A stretch of 64,000 nucleotides of DNA from Flavobacteriaceae bacterium (lineage in GTDB: Bacteria; Bacteroidota; Bacteroidia; Flavobacteriales; Flavobacteriaceae): NCBI GenBank assembly GCA_018402135.1, contig JAGYJF010000003.1, positions 248,001-312,000 on the forward strand. The letters run 5' to 3'. The position numbers were made by a program, and so were the translations under genes. Shown here one piece after another: positions 51,262 to 61,287 of this stretch. A model generated the notes under the pieces. It was not told the DNA's origin. It made no database searches and worked only from the letters and a program-made list of their open reading frames with translations. Within the stretch, counting starts at the first letter, position 1. Every line of letters starts with the position of its first letter.

Positions 51262-51970
51262 ATATATGTATAATTTCGTTTTCGTTCAAGATAGTTTCAC
51301 CGCGTAATCTCAAAAACACTTGTGCCACGGCAATGGTATCTTTCTCGCAATAAGTTACTATTCTATCTAAGCCATTTTCTTCGTAATAAACTTTGTAAAC
51401 TTGACTGCCGTCAATATCGTCCTTTGGTGATGGTATGCCAAGTATGTTGGTGAGTAATTTTAAAGACGTATAGTTTTTGTAATCGCCAAATTTCCATAAT
51501 TCTAAGGTATCTAAATGCGGCACTTCCCAAGGTTTTTTTCCAAACAAATTTAGTTTATAAGGCAATTCTATATTGTTAATGATCATTCTTCTCGCGATAT
51601 AAGGAAAATCGAATTCCTTACCGTTATGGGCGCAAAGTAAATGTTTGGCTTGACTAAAGTGCGAAATCAAAAGGTTTTTAAAGTCTTTTAAAATCCTTAT
51701 TTCATCACCATAAAATGAAGTTACTCTAAATTGTCTAATATCACCTTGAAATTTAAAGTAACCTACGGATATACAAACGATTTTACCAAATTCGGCCCAA
51801 ATACCGGCGCGTTCATAAAATTCTTCAGCGGAAATTTCACTTCTTTGATATTGTGATTTTTGTTCCCATAAATCTTGTTTTGCTTCTGTTAGTTCTGAAA
51901 ATACGTGTTGCTCAGGAACCGTTTCTATGTCCAGAAATAGAATGTTTTCAAGTGCTAACTTTTTAATCAT
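51260..51970 (-). CDS. Predicted 3'-5' exonuclease (PolB-type RNase H-like fold)
   Basis: A 236-residue DEDD-family protein. Motif I is LFLDIETVPE (D and E ligands), motif II includes AHNGKEFDFPYIARR, and motif III is YCEKDTIAVAQVF, consistent with a PolB-like exonuclease domain standing alone. It probably trims DNA or RNA; the substrate is not known. Length is normal for the family. The gene overlaps the serine hydrolase gene by 4 bp (ATGA), implying coupled translation. Confidence 0.82.
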   Translation of the reverse strand: MIKKLALENILFLDIETVPEQHVFSELTEAKQDLWEQKSQYQRSEISAEEFYERAGIWAEFGKIVCISVGYFKFQGDIRQFRVTSFYGDEIRILKDFKNLLISHFSQAKHLLCAHNGKEFDFPYIARRMIINNIELPYKLNLFGKKPWEVPHLDTLELWKFGDYKNYTSLKLLTNILGIPSPKDDIDGSQVYKVYYEENGLDRIVTYCEKDTIAVAQVFLRLRGETILNENEIIHI

Positions 51971-53118
51971 GGCGACAGCATTTTATAGGCTTCTTCTATA
52001 TAAGTCGAAATATCTTCAGTAAAGGTTGCAATGGCATCACCATCGCCTTTTGAATGGCCAAGTCTAACAATAATGACGTTATCTTCTGGTTCTACAATTA
52101 CGTACTGACCCAAATGACCGCGCATCATAAAAAAGTTTTTATCGCCTGCGCTTTTCAACCACCAACCGTATCCGTATTCCGGACTTTCGGTAAAACGTGG
52201 CGTTATGGATTTCGCAATAAAGGCAGAGTCGAGTAGTTGCTTGCCATTCCACTTTCCGTGGTCTTTGTATAGTTTTCCAAAACGCGCAAAATCTTTGGCA
52301 TTGCTCGCTATACAGCAGTAGGCTTTTACTAGGTCGTGGCCTTCACTGTCAACCTGCCATAATGTTTCATTTTCAGAGCCAAGTGGTTTCCAAAAACTTT
52401 CTTCTAGATAATTATAGAGTTTTTTACCAGTAGCGCGTTCTATAACAATGGCTAACATTTGGGTGTCACCACTGGCATATTTATACCTTGTTCCAGGTTC
52501 TTTCACAACTTTCAATCCTGTTACCACTTTTGTTAAATCATCATCAAAGTAAGCTCTTGTGGTAATAGATAGTGGCGAGTAGTAACGTTCATCCCAATTA
52601 GTGCCTGATGCCATACTCGACAAATCGCCGACAGTCATTTTGGCTGCTTTTCCGTCGCAATATTCTGGGATAAAGTCGCAAACAGGCTGATCCAAATTCT
52701 TGATATAACCATCCATGATTGCTTTTCCTAACAACGCAGAAACATAACTTTTTGCTATGGAAAATGAATTGGTTTTCGAGTTTTCGCCAAATCCATCGTA
52801 GTAGTTTTCAAACCAAATGCTGTCATTTTTAATAATGACGTAAGCCACTGTTCCGTTAGATTCATTAATGTCTTTTAATGCGTCTGTTTCCTCTACCGTA
52901 TTATAGTCTGTATGATTTGGCCAAGGTTGTGAATTTCCATTTCCTACAATAGCGTTATCAAAATGTTTATAATCTTCTAGGTAAGCGGTTGAATGACCTT
53001 TTAAGTAAATGGTTCTAACTGCTTTGATGAGGTAATCGGTGTCTGTAATGTAAAGTACCGCAATTAAAATAGCAAAGATTGAAAGAATTGCCAATAAGAG
53101 TTTTTTCAGAAATTTCAT
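51967..53118 (-). CDS. Serine hydrolase of the beta-lactamase class C family
   Basis: A 383-residue envelope protein. The N-terminal hydrophobic segment (about 5-25) is a signal anchor. Class C/esterase catalytic residues are visible: S-x-x-K in FSIAKSYVSALLG, Tyr-Ala-Ser in YKYASGDTQ, and the H/K-x-G-like GHLGQ near the C-terminus. Such proteins may be D-aminopeptidases, esterases or penicillin-binding enzymes; sequence alone does not decide. Neighbour of the exonuclease gene by 4-bp overlap. Confidence 0.82.
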   Translation of the reverse strand: MKFLKKLLLAILSIFAILIAVLYITDTDYLIKAVRTIYLKGHSTAYLEDYKHFDNAIVGNGNSQPWPNHTDYNTVEETDALKDINESNGTVAYVIIKNDSIWFENYYDGFGENSKTNSFSIAKSYVSALLGKAIMDGYIKNLDQPVCDFIPEYCDGKAAKMTVGDLSSMASGTNWDERYYSPLSITTRAYFDDDLTKVVTGLKVVKEPGTRYKYASGDTQMLAIVIERATGKKLYNYLEESFWKPLGSENETLWQVDSEGHDLVKAYCCIASNAKDFARFGKLYKDHGKWNGKQLLDSAFIAKSITPRFTESPEYGYGWWLKSAGDKNFFMMRGHLGQYVIVEPEDNVIIVRLGHSKGDGDAIATFTEDISTYIEEAYKMLSP

Positions 53119-53184
53119 AGATGATATTTAATAACTTAAATATATAAAATTAATTTCATAGATAGTAAAATTGAACCGAATAGC

Positions 53185-53658
53185 TTAAAATAACGATTGT
53201 TGCTTAAGCGGATTTTCATGGTTGAGCAACCATTGCTTTATTGCCAAACCACCAGCATAGCCGGTAAGACTGCCGTCGCTTCCAATAACTCTGTGACATG
53301 GGATTACTATCCAAATTGGATTTTTGCCATTGGCGTTAGCCACGGCTCTTACAGCCTTAATATCGCCTAATTTTTTGGAAAGTTCAAGGTAAGATATACG
53401 GGTTCCGTGTGGTATGTTTTGCAATGCTTTCCATACTGTTTTCTGAAAATCGGTCCCTTGTGGATTTAATCTTAGGTGAAATTCTTCTCGTTTGCCTTCA
53501 AAATACTCTTGAAGTTGGTAAACACAATCTTTTAACAACTCCGGAACAATAGCGGTAATAGTTTCTTCAGAATTTAGAATTGAAATGCTCGCAATACCAT
53601 CAATATCAGCAGTTATTTTAGTGTAGCCAATTGGTGTATGGATGATGCATTCTTGCAA
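53185..53658 (-). CDS. ogt: Methylated-DNA-protein-cysteine S-methyltransferase
   Basis: A 157-residue suicide repair protein that takes the alkyl group from O6-alkylguanine onto its own cysteine. The active motif PCHRVIG is intact, preceded by the helix-turn-helix (GTRISYLELSKKLGDIKAVRAVANANGKNPI) that flips out the base. Length and the lack of an Ada N-domain fit Ogt. It lies 6 bp after the CNNM gene. Confidence 0.94.
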   Translation of the reverse strand: MQECIIHTPIGYTKITADIDGIASISILNSEETITAIVPELLKDCVYQLQEYFEGKREEFHLRLNPQGTDFQKTVWKALQNIPHGTRISYLELSKKLGDIKAVRAVANANGKNPIWIVIPCHRVIGSDGSLTGYAGGLAIKQWLLNHENPLKQQSLF

Positions 53659-53664
53659 TAAAAC

Positions 53665-54774
53665 TTAGTTGTTTTCATTTATAATACCTAGGCGTTTGGC
53701 GCGGTCTTCCCAGTTTTTTCGAGCTAAACTTTGTAAATCGGAAATATTGTCGCTCTCATCCATGATTTCTAGTCCAAGAAGCGTTTCAATAACATCTTCC
53801 ATGGTAACAATGCCATTTATCGAGCCATATTCATCAACAACCAAGGCCATGTGGTTTTTCCCAGAGATAAGTTTTTCAAATAATTCAGGAATTGGTAAGC
53901 TTCTGTTAACCACAATAATATCGCGCTTTAATTCTGACAGTGGTTTTTGGTCGTTGTCTAATGCCATTTCCTTAAAGACTTCATCTTTTAAGACTAAGCC
54001 AACAATATTATCCTGTTCAATTGAATATAATGGAATTCTAGAAAAACGGATATTGGAATTGGCTTTAAAAAAATCTGAAACCGTCATGTTTTCATTTTCA
54101 ATTTTCATTACTGTTCTTGGCGTCATGATATCCTTGGCGCGCACCTTTTTAAAGTTTAAAAGGTTTTTAATGACTTTACTTTCATTTTCTTCAAAAACAC
54201 CTTCTTGATGTGCGATTTCCGTCATTGCTACAAATCCTTCTCTGCTCAAAATACTTCCATGGCCTTTACCACCGATAAGTCGCGTTGTTAATCTTAAGAG
54301 CCAAAGTATGCCAGTATATTTTAACGGAAAAATGAGAATGTTTAAACTGATAGCAGTAAAATTGCCAAGACTTTTCCAATAGGTTGCACCGATTGTTTTT
54401 GGGATAATTTCTGAAGCAACCAAAATTAAAATGGTCATGATGGTTGAAACAACACCTACCATTAATTCTTCGGTGAAATTCACACCAAAATAGCTGTGTG
54501 TAGTAGTCCCATAAATTTCAGCATAAGCCACTTTGGCCTGAACACCAACTAAAATAGCGCCAACCGTATGAGCAATCGTGTTTAAGGTGAGAATAGCTAT
54601 AAGTGGCTGATCGACATCTTTTTTAAAGTTTTCAAGAACTTCAGCATAAACCTTGCCTTCTTGCTTTTTGATTTTTAGAAAGGTCGGCGTTAAGCTGAGC
54701 AATACAGCTTCGAGAATACTACATATAAAGGAAAAAAATATGGCAATAACTGCATAGAAAATTAAGAGTCCCAT
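53665..54774 (-). CDS. CNNM/CorC-type transporter with CBS pair
   Basis: A 369-residue membrane protein. A DUF21/CNNM transmembrane domain with four helices (about 1-180, including SEIIPKTIGATYWKSL) is followed by two CBS domains (about 205-330, AKDIMTPRTVMKIENE and NHMALVVDEYGSINGIVTMEDVIETLLG). The family is involved in magnesium/cobalt transport or resistance. It has no C-terminal CorC/HlyC domain, so it ends soon after the CBS pair. The motility gene gldE is a longer relative, but this one lacks the extra domain. Confidence 0.85.
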   Translation of the reverse strand: MGLLIFYAVIAIFFSFICSILEAVLLSLTPTFLKIKKQEGKVYAEVLENFKKDVDQPLIAILTLNTIAHTVGAILVGVQAKVAYAEIYGTTTHSYFGVNFTEELMVGVVSTIMTILILVASEIIPKTIGATYWKSLGNFTAISLNILIFPLKYTGILWLLRLTTRLIGGKGHGSILSREGFVAMTEIAHQEGVFEENESKVIKNLLNFKKVRAKDIMTPRTVMKIENENMTVSDFFKANSNIRFSRIPLYSIEQDNIVGLVLKDEVFKEMALDNDQKPLSELKRDIIVVNRSLPIPELFEKLISGKNHMALVVDEYGSINGIVTMEDVIETLLGLEIMDESDNISDLQSLARKNWEDRAKRLGIINENN

Positions 54775-54808
54775 TTAATAATTAGATTTGACGGTAAAGA
54801 TATAACAA

Positions 54809-55801
54809 TTAGTGATTCAAAAGTTTAATCACATCTTTCGCAAAATAACTGGCAATGATACTGGCGCCTGCGCGTTTGATGGCCGTAACCTGTTCCATCA
54901 TCACTGCATCATGGTCTAGCCAACCTTTTTCGGCCGCGGCTTTTAACATGGCATATTCGCCTGAAACTTGATACACCGCTACTGGTACATTAACGGCATC
55001 GACAATATCTCTAACGATGTCTAAATAACACAAGCCTGGTTTTACCATAACAATATCGGCGCCTTCATCTATATCCATAAGTGTTTCTCGGATGGCTTCA
55101 TTGCGATTGGCGTAATCCATTTGATAGGTTTTTTTATTCTTTGGAATATCTTGAATATTTACAGGAGCGGAGTCTAATGCATCGCGAAAAGGTCCGTAAA
55201 ACGCTGAGGCATACTTAGCGCTATAGCTCATAATGCCGGTGTTGAGAAATCCTTCGTCTTCTAACAGGGTTCGTATTTCAAAAATACGACCGTCCATCAT
55301 ATCGCTTGGTGCCACAAAATCGGCACCTGATTTGGCGTGAGACAAAGACATTTCAGCTAATACCGAAGTAGTCTCATCGTTCAAAATTTGTCCGTTGTGA
55401 ATAATACCATCATGTCCGTAAATAGAAAACGGGTCGAGCGCCACGTCAGTCATCACAATCATCTTAGGACAAGCATCTTTAACGGTTTTAATGGCGCGCT
55501 GCATGAGCCCGTTTGGATTTAGAGCTTCTGTGCCACTATTATCTTTTAGTTTGTCGTCAACTTTAACAAATAACAAAACCGATTTTAAACCTAAATTCCA
55601 AAGTTCTTTTACTTCTTTGCTAAGATTGTCTAAACTTAATCTGTAGTAATTGGGCATGGAAGCGATTTCTTCTTTCACACCTTTTCCTTCTACCACAAAT
55701 AGTGGTACTAAAAAGTCGTTAGGCGTAATGATGGTTTCTCTCACCAAACTTCTGATGCTTTCGTTAGTTCTTAATCTTCTATTTCTTCTTAATGGGTACA
55801 T
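54809..55801 (-). CDS. hemB: Delta-aminolevulinic acid dehydratase (porphobilinogen synthase)
   Basis: A 330-residue enzyme that joins two molecules of 5-aminolevulinate to porphobilinogen. The two Schiff-base lysines are in SYSAKYASAFYGPF and MVKPGLCYLD; the metal-site segment reads SDMMDGR after VAPS. Cys ligands of zinc type are absent in the loop TDVALDPFSIYGHDG, so it is probably a magnesium-dependent form. Part of a haem gene run on the minus strand. Confidence 0.95.
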   Translation of the reverse strand: MYPLRRNRRLRTNESIRSLVRETIITPNDFLVPLFVVEGKGVKEEIASMPNYYRLSLDNLSKEVKELWNLGLKSVLLFVKVDDKLKDNSGTEALNPNGLMQRAIKTVKDACPKMIVMTDVALDPFSIYGHDGIIHNGQILNDETTSVLAEMSLSHAKSGADFVAPSDMMDGRIFEIRTLLEDEGFLNTGIMSYSAKYASAFYGPFRDALDSAPVNIQDIPKNKKTYQMDYANRNEAIRETLMDIDEGADIVMVKPGLCYLDIVRDIVDAVNVPVAVYQVSGEYAMLKAAAEKGWLDHDAVMMEQVTAIKRAGASIIASYFAKDVIKLLNH

Positions 55802-55863
55802 AATTCAATTTCTTTAATTTATGAATTGCGGGTTTTAATCTGAAAACTCTGTTTGACTTTGTG

Positions 55864-56772
55864 TTATAACTCGAGCCAATCTACGGGATTTTTTAAAGCC
55901 TTCAACAATTTTTCTTCTTCACTTCCGGGTTCGGGTTGATGGTCGTAAACCCACTGCACATGCGGTGGCAAACTCATTAAAATACTTTCAATACGGCCGT
56001 TGGTTTTTAAACCAAATAAGGTGCCTTTATCGTGTACTAAATTGAATTCTACATAGCGTCCACGTCTTATTTCTTGCCAGTTGCGTTGTTCTTTGGTATA
56101 ACTTATAGGTTTTCTTTTTTCAACTATTGGGATATACGCTTCTAAAAAACTGTTGCCAACTTCGGTTACAAAATTGTACCAATCTTGCATTGAAAAATTA
56201 TCCGATGCTTTGCAGTAATCAAAAAACAAACCACCAACACCACGCGCTTCATTTCGGTGTGAATTCCAGAAATAGCTATCACACTTTTGTTTAAATTCTG
56301 AATAAAAATTAGGGTCGTGCTTATCGCAAGCAGTTTTACAAGTTTGATGAAAATGTTTGGCATCTTCTTCAAATAAATAATAGGGTGTTAAATCTTGACC
56401 ACCACCAAACCATTGGTCTACAACCTTACCTTGCTGGTTGTACATTTCGAAGTAGCGCCAATTAGCATGCACCGTATGAACCATCGGGTTCTTAGGGTGA
56501 ATTACAAGACTAATTCCACAGGCATAAAAATTGGCATTATTAACGCCAAAATAAGTTTGCATTGCTTCTGGTAAAGCGCCGTGAACTGCAGATATATTAA
56601 CACCACCTTTTTCAAAAACAGCACCATTTTCAATCACTCTGGTGCGTCCGCCGCCGCCTTCTGCACGTTGCCAAAGATCTTCTTTGAATTTTGCTTCACC
56701 ATCGCATTGTTCAAGCGCTGCGCAAATTTGATCTTGTAATTTTTGAATATATTGATAAAACTGTTCTTTCAT
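55864..56772 (-). CDS. hemF: Oxygen-dependent coproporphyrinogen III oxidase
   Basis: A 302-residue enzyme that decarboxylates coproporphyrinogen III to protoporphyrinogen IX using O2. Conserved parts: RAEGGGGRTRVI, NPMVHTVHANWRYFE, WFGGGQDLTPYY, EARGVGGLFFDY and RRGRYVEFNLVHDKGTLFGLKTNGRIESILMSLPP. All are intact and length is normal, which implies aerobic haem synthesis. Confidence 0.96.
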   Translation of the reverse strand: MKEQFYQYIQKLQDQICAALEQCDGEAKFKEDLWQRAEGGGGRTRVIENGAVFEKGGVNISAVHGALPEAMQTYFGVNNANFYACGISLVIHPKNPMVHTVHANWRYFEMYNQQGKVVDQWFGGGQDLTPYYLFEEDAKHFHQTCKTACDKHDPNFYSEFKQKCDSYFWNSHRNEARGVGGLFFDYCKASDNFSMQDWYNFVTEVGNSFLEAYIPIVEKRKPISYTKEQRNWQEIRRGRYVEFNLVHDKGTLFGLKTNGRIESILMSLPPHVQWVYDHQPEPGSEEEKLLKALKNPVDWLEL

Positions 56773-56790
56773 TGCATTTGGTAAAACTGT

Positions 56791-57288
56791 TTAAAGCTCT
56801 TCAAGATACACAAATTCGTTTTTAAAATATTTTATTTCTGAAATGCTTGTAATTAGGGCTGCAGTTTTCATTTTTTCCTTTAAAATAGCAATAATGGCTT
56901 CTTTGTTGTACTCATGTAAATTATGTTCAGTAAAAAGAAATCTGCCAATGGCATTGTTATGTAAATCCATCAACATTTCAATTTGATTGTTTGGAGCTAA
57001 TTTCTCGTGTAAATCGGTTGTTTTCTTTGCCCAATTTACTGATGTTTCGATTGATTTATTCTTTTTATAACAATGGAAGGCTATCAAAATATTCCATAAG
57101 GCATGTCTAAATGCGTTAGTGATATTGTTTTTATGATGCTTTTTGCCATAAAGACGATTGCAAATTTGAAGTGTTTGTAAAGTAGCGCGATGGGTTGGAA
57201 AAAAGTATTGAGGTTTTAAAGCGAACGTCTTCACTAACAGAAAAAGTTGCTTAAAACTTAAACTTTTAATGCGGTTCCAAACTGCCAT
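56791..57288 (-). CDS. DUF6973-like protein within the haem cluster
   Basis: A 165-residue soluble helical protein of unknown function. The conserved pattern is NAFRHALWN (N-x3-R-H-x2-W), WAKKTTDLHEK and MDLHNNAIGR, a His/Asp-rich set that resembles the DUF6973 family and could bind metal. It sits between hemE and hemF with gaps of 7 and 18 bp, so it is co-transcribed with them. A role in haem or iron handling is inferred from position only. Confidence 0.6.
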   Translation of the reverse strand: MAVWNRIKSLSFKQLFLLVKTFALKPQYFFPTHRATLQTLQICNRLYGKKHHKNNITNAFRHALWNILIAFHCYKKNKSIETSVNWAKKTTDLHEKLAPNNQIEMLMDLHNNAIGRFLFTEHNLHEYNKEAIIAILKEKMKTAALITSISEIKYFKNEFVYLEEL

Positions 57289-57295
57289 AATGGAT

Positions 57296-58315
57296 TTATT
57301 TGTATTCTTTCACCGCATCAATAAATGCTTTGGCATTATCAAGCGGGATATTTGGTAAAATACCGTGACCCAGATTTACGATGTACTTGTCTTTTCCAAA
57401 TTCATTAATCATTTGGGTTACCATTTTTTTGATGTCGGCCGGTGGCGAAAATAATCGCGCTGGATCAAAATTACCTTGTAAGGTGACATTACCGCCAGTT
57501 AAATATCTAGCGTTTCTCGCCGAGCAAGTCCAGTCAATACCGATAGCCGAAGCATTGGAGCGCGCCATTTCTGGCAGGGCAAACCAGCAGCCTTTTCCAA
57601 AAGCTACAACATAAGTTTCATCTTTTAATGCTTCAATAATTTGATTGATGTATTGCCATGAAAATTCTTGATAATCAGTCGGCGATAGCATACCGCCCCA
57701 AGAATCAAAAATCTGTACAGCGTCAACACCTGCCTTTACCTTAGCTTTTAAATAGGCAATGGTTGTATCGGTTATTTTTTGAAGTAATTGATGTGCAGCG
57801 AAAGGATTAGTAAAACAAAACTCTTTGGCAATATCGAAATTTTTACTGCCTTGGCCTTGGACGCAATAACATAAAATCGTCCATGGCGAACCTGCAAAAC
57901 CAATTAATGGCACTTCATCATTAAGCAATTCTTTTGTTGCTTTTATGGCTTGCATTACGTAATCTAAGGCCACGCTTACATCTGGAACAATTACATTATC
58001 TACGTCTTTTTGGCTACGGATAGGTTTAGGGAGATAAGGTCCGAAATTTGGCTTCATCTGCACTTCAATATTCATCGCTTGCGGAATAACCAAAATATCG
58101 CTAAATAAGATGGCCGCATCCATACCGTATCGCCGAATTGGCTGAACCGTAATTTCGCTCGCTAGTTCAGGTGTTTGGCAACGGGTAAAAAAATCGTATT
58201 TGGCTTTTATCTCTTGAAATTCTGGTAAGTATCGGCCTGCCTGACGCATCATCCAAACTGGTGGACGCTCAACAATTTCTCCTTTTAAAGCTCTTATGTA
58301 TAAATCGTTCTTCAT
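57296..58315 (-). CDS. hemE: Uroporphyrinogen decarboxylase
   Basis: A 339-residue enzyme that converts uroporphyrinogen III to coproporphyrinogen III. The N-terminal signature [16 protein letters not shown] and the second [12 protein letters not shown] are intact, as is the catalytic Asp in [13 protein letters not shown]. Length is normal. It lies 19 bp after the hemC-hemD fusion gene on the same strand. Confidence 0.97.
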   Translation of the reverse strand: MKNDLYIRALKGEIVERPPVWMMRQAGRYLPEFQEIKAKYDFFTRCQTPELASEITVQPIRRYGMDAAILFSDILVIPQAMNIEVQMKPNFGPYLPKPIRSQKDVDNVIVPDVSVALDYVMQAIKATKELLNDEVPLIGFAGSPWTILCYCVQGQGSKNFDIAKEFCFTNPFAAHQLLQKITDTTIAYLKAKVKAGVDAVQIFDSWGGMLSPTDYQEFSWQYINQIIEALKDETYVVAFGKGCWFALPEMARSNASAIGIDWTCSARNARYLTGGNVTLQGNFDPARLFSPPADIKKMVTQMINEFGKDKYIVNLGHGILPNIPLDNAKAFIDAVKEYK

Positions 58316-58334
58316 AGACTTTTTTAATTTATGG

Positions 58335-59909
58335 CTATAAATGATGGTTTACCAACTCAATTAAACTTTCAACAGTGGGGATTTTTGCAACCTGTATTTC
58401 TTTAAAATACTTTTGCGCTTCGGTAGCTGTGGTATCACCTATGCAAAAAGCAATGCCATTGGCTTTGTTTTGTTTGAGAAAACTTTCTACGGCTGAAGGA
58501 CTAAAAAACATAACCGCTTTCGCGTCAGTATGAATTTTAGAAGCATCTAATTTAGTTTGATAGGCCTCTATTTCGGTTACTTCAATATTGTTTTCGTTTA
58601 AAATTGACGGCAATTCGTCTAGCCTTATATTACTACAGAAATAAGTAACCTCAGTGCCTTCTATGAACTCCACCAAATGTTCGGCTAGAGCTTTCGCACT
58701 ATTTGCCGCAAATGTTACTGGTCCGATTTTTTGAGCAATCAAACGCTTGGTGCGTCTTCCTACACAATAGATGTTTTTAAATTGAAGCTCTGTTGCATCA
58801 ACACTTTTAAGAATGGCTTCAACCGCATTTTGACTTGTAATGACAACGTTTTTGAGAGTTGATTTTAAAAGAATTGGTGAAATTCTATTTAAACTAATTT
58901 TAATAGCGTCGTCACTTTCCACCTTTAGACCATCGTTGAACATTCTTAATTGTTGTTCGGTAAGCGATTTTGTAGAAAACACATCAATCTTGCGATCGGA
59001 ATTTTTGATGGTATCCATAAGCCGTTTTCCGCCGCGCTCAATAATGAAATTGGCGCAATATTCGGCCATATTGTAATGGCTACCTATTTTTTCAGAACGC
59101 TGAACCTCAAGTTTTTTACTACCATCTAAACTTAATAAAACCCCTTTAAAAAATATTTCATCGTCTTTTACAAAGGCAATAGCGCCAATTGGAGCCGAAC
59201 AACCGCCTTCAAGTAGCCTTAAAAATTCGCGTTCTATCTGGGTACAAATTTGTGTGTGTTCGTCGTTAATTTCACTTAAAATCGTTCTTGTTTCTTCGTC
59301 ATTTTCCAGTGCAGCAATCATAACTGCACCTTGTGCTGGCGCGGGAATCATCCAATCAAGGTTAAAGGAGTTTTCAGGTTTAATTCCTAATCTACCTAGG
59401 CCTGCAGCAGCAAAAATAGCAGCATTCCAATCTTGGTTCTCCTCAAGTTTTTGAAGCCTTAAATTTACATTGCCTCTTAAGTCAACAATGGTGTGTGTCG
59501 GAAATTGATTGAGCCATTGGGCACGACGGCGCAAACTTCCTGTGGCTATAATGGCGTTTTGCTGAGACAAAAACTCTTCGTTATTTTTAAAAACCAACAT
59601 ATCTCTGGTATTGCCGCGTTTTAAAACAGCACCTTGAACAATGCCCACTGGCAAGGCAGTTGGCACATCTTTTAAGGAATGTACAGCAATATCAATATCA
59701 CCGTTAAGCATTGCAACATCTAAGGTTTTAGTAAAAATGCCTGTAATTCCCATTTCGTAAAGCGGCTTGTTAAGTACTAAATCACCGGTGGATTTTACAG
59801 GAACAATTACAGTTTTATGGCCAAGATGTTCTAATTGTTGTTGTACAGTTTTGGCTTGCCACAAAGCTAATTCGCTATCGCGGGTGCCAATTCTAATTGG
59901 TTTAGACAT
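58335..59909 (-). CDS. hemC-hemD: Fused porphobilinogen deaminase / uroporphyrinogen III synthase
   Basis: A 524-residue fusion that should carry out two successive steps of tetrapyrrole synthesis. Residues 1-300 are Hem[35 protein letters not shown] and the dipyrromethane cofactor Cys in [12 protein letters not shown]. Residues about 305-524 are HemD: weak but clear uroporphyrinogen III synthase features ([46 protein letters not shown]). No stop or frameshift lies between them. It overlaps hemA by 8 bp. Confidence 0.92.
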   Translation of the reverse strand: MSKPIRIGTRDSELALWQAKTVQQQLEHLGHKTVIVPVKSTGDLVLNKPLYEMGITGIFTKTLDVAMLNGDIDIAVHSLKDVPTALPVGIVQGAVLKRGNTRDMLVFKNNEEFLSQQNAIIATGSLRRRAQWLNQFPTHTIVDLRGNVNLRLQKLEENQDWNAAIFAAAGLGRLGIKPENSFNLDWMIPAPAQGAVMIAALENDEETRTILSEINDEHTQICTQIEREFLRLLEGGCSAPIGAIAFVKDDEIFFKGVLLSLDGSKKLEVQRSEKIGSHYNMAEYCANFIIERGGKRLMDTIKNSDRKIDVFSTKSLTEQQLRMFNDGLKVESDDAIKISLNRISPILLKSTLKNVVITSQNAVEAILKSVDATELQFKNIYCVGRRTKRLIAQKIGPVTFAANSAKALAEHLVEFIEGTEVTYFCSNIRLDELPSILNENNIEVTEIEAYQTKLDASKIHTDAKAVMFFSPSAVESFLKQNKANGIAFCIGDTTATEAQKYFKEIQVAKIPTVESLIELVNHHL

Positions 59910-61152
59910 TTTGGATATTTTCTAGCTGGAATATTTTTTTGATAAGTTCAACACTTTCGTCTGAAGAATCGGAGTCTTCTTTAAGGTGAAATGCGAAGTG
60001 ATTGGTAATTTTTTGAATAATATTATTGCTGATTAACTCGGCTTGAACTTCATTAAAATCAGATAGTTTTTTACGTTGATTACTGATTTCAGAATTTTTT
60101 AAATCGTTTAATTTAAGCTTTATGGCTTGAATTGTTGGCGCAAATTTGCGCGTATCTAACCATGTTAAAAATTCTGTTTTGATGTCCTCTATGATGGTTT
60201 CGGCAATTGGTATAAAAACTTTGCGTTTTTCTAAAGTATCATCCGTAATTTTTGCCAAATCGTCTAGATGCACCAATTTCACGTTCGATAAATCCTGAAC
60301 GTCTATTTTAACATTTTTCGGAATGGATAAATCTAAAATAAGTAAGGGTTTTCCGGCACTTAGCATAGATTTTTCGATAGTGGGCTGCTTGGCACCTGTA
60401 GCTACGATCAAAATGTCGGCTTGATTAACTTCGGTTTCTAGATCTGAAAAATCTCTCACAATTACATTAAACTTTCCTGCAATTTCCTCTGCTTTAGTTT
60501 TGGTGCGATTTATAATAGTAATATGTGAATTTTTGGTATGTTTAACCAAATTTTCACAGGTGTTTCGGCCAATTTTACCAGTACCAAAAAGCAATATGTT
60601 TTTTTCAGAAACAGCATTTATGTTATTCATAATGTACTGAACAGAGGCGAAAGATACCGAAGTTGCTCCTGATGATAATTCAGTTTCTGTTTTAATGCGT
60701 TTACTAGCTTGAATTACGCAATTAACCAATCTTTCAAGATAAGAATTAAGTAATCCAAAAGATTTTGACAGCCTTGCACCGGATTTGAGCTGACTAATAA
60801 TTTCGAAATCGCCTAAAATTTGGCTATCCAATCCAGAACCTACTTTAAACAAATGAGAAATAGCTTCTTTATTTTTATAAATATAGGCCACTTCTTGAAA
60901 AGATTCTACTGTACCGTTGGTATTATTACAAAGCAAATGAATTAACTGGTAAGGATGCTCAGCAAAGCCGTAAAGTTCGGTTCGATTGCATGTTGAAACA
61001 ACAATAAGGCTTTCAATATCAGCATTTTTAGCGTCCATTAATAGCTGCTTCTTTGCGTCATCGTTTAGACTAAACAGTCCACGAACTTCTGCATCGGCTT
61101 TTTTGTAGCTTAAGCCTATGGCATAAAAAAATTTACTCTTATAATGTTGCAT
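59902..61152 (-). CDS. hemA: Glutamyl-tRNA reductase
   Basis: A 416-residue NADPH enzyme that commits glutamyl-tRNA to haem synthesis via glutamate semialdehyde. The catalytic Cys is in STCNRTELYG, the NADPH loop in LLFGTGKIGRNTCENL; the long C-terminal helix mediates dimerisation. First gene of the minus-strand haem run. Upstream lie a TACTTTTG -7 box and a pair of 21-bp direct repeats next to a divergent AraC-type gene, so regulation by that protein is likely. Confidence 0.95.
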   Translation of the reverse strand: MQHYKSKFFYAIGLSYKKADAEVRGLFSLNDDAKKQLLMDAKNADIESLIVVSTCNRTELYGFAEHPYQLIHLLCNNTNGTVESFQEVAYIYKNKEAISHLFKVGSGLDSQILGDFEIISQLKSGARLSKSFGLLNSYLERLVNCVIQASKRIKTETELSSGATSVSFASVQYIMNNINAVSEKNILLFGTGKIGRNTCENLVKHTKNSHITIINRTKTKAEEIAGKFNVIVRDFSDLETEVNQADILIVATGAKQPTIEKSMLSAGKPLLILDLSIPKNVKIDVQDLSNVKLVHLDDLAKITDDTLEKRKVFIPIAETIIEDIKTEFLTWLDTRKFAPTIQAIKLKLNDLKNSEISNQRKKLSDFNEVQAELISNNIIQKITNHFAFHLKEDSDSSDESVELIKKIFQLENIQNV

Positions 61153-61185
61153 TCGCTCTGTTACCTGACTTGGGAATTAACTGAG

Positions 61186-61193
61186 CAAAAGTA
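61186..61193 (-). promoter_or_regulatory. Candidate -7 element of hemA
   Basis: TACTTTTG on the minus strand, 34 bp before the hemA ATG. No canonical -33 box; the tandem repeat at 61214 occupies the place where an activator would bind. Confidence 0.5.
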
Positions 61194-61213
61194 AGAGCGA
61201 TATAAATTATAAA

Positions 61214-61255
61214 GTAACGCTAAAAGAACTTTTTGTAACGCTAGAAGAATTTTAG
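61214..61255. promoter_or_regulatory. Tandem 21-bp direct repeat between hemA and the AraC gene
   Basis: Two abutting copies of GTAACGCTA(A/G)AAGAA(C/T)TTT, 17 of 21 bases alike, at 61214-61234 and 61235-61255. A 21-bp period is two helical turns, as for two AraC monomers bound head to tail. They start 21 bp upstream of the hemA -7 box. Confidence 0.6.
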
Positions 61256-61287
61256 GTAATATTCACATTTAAAACTGATAAATATCA

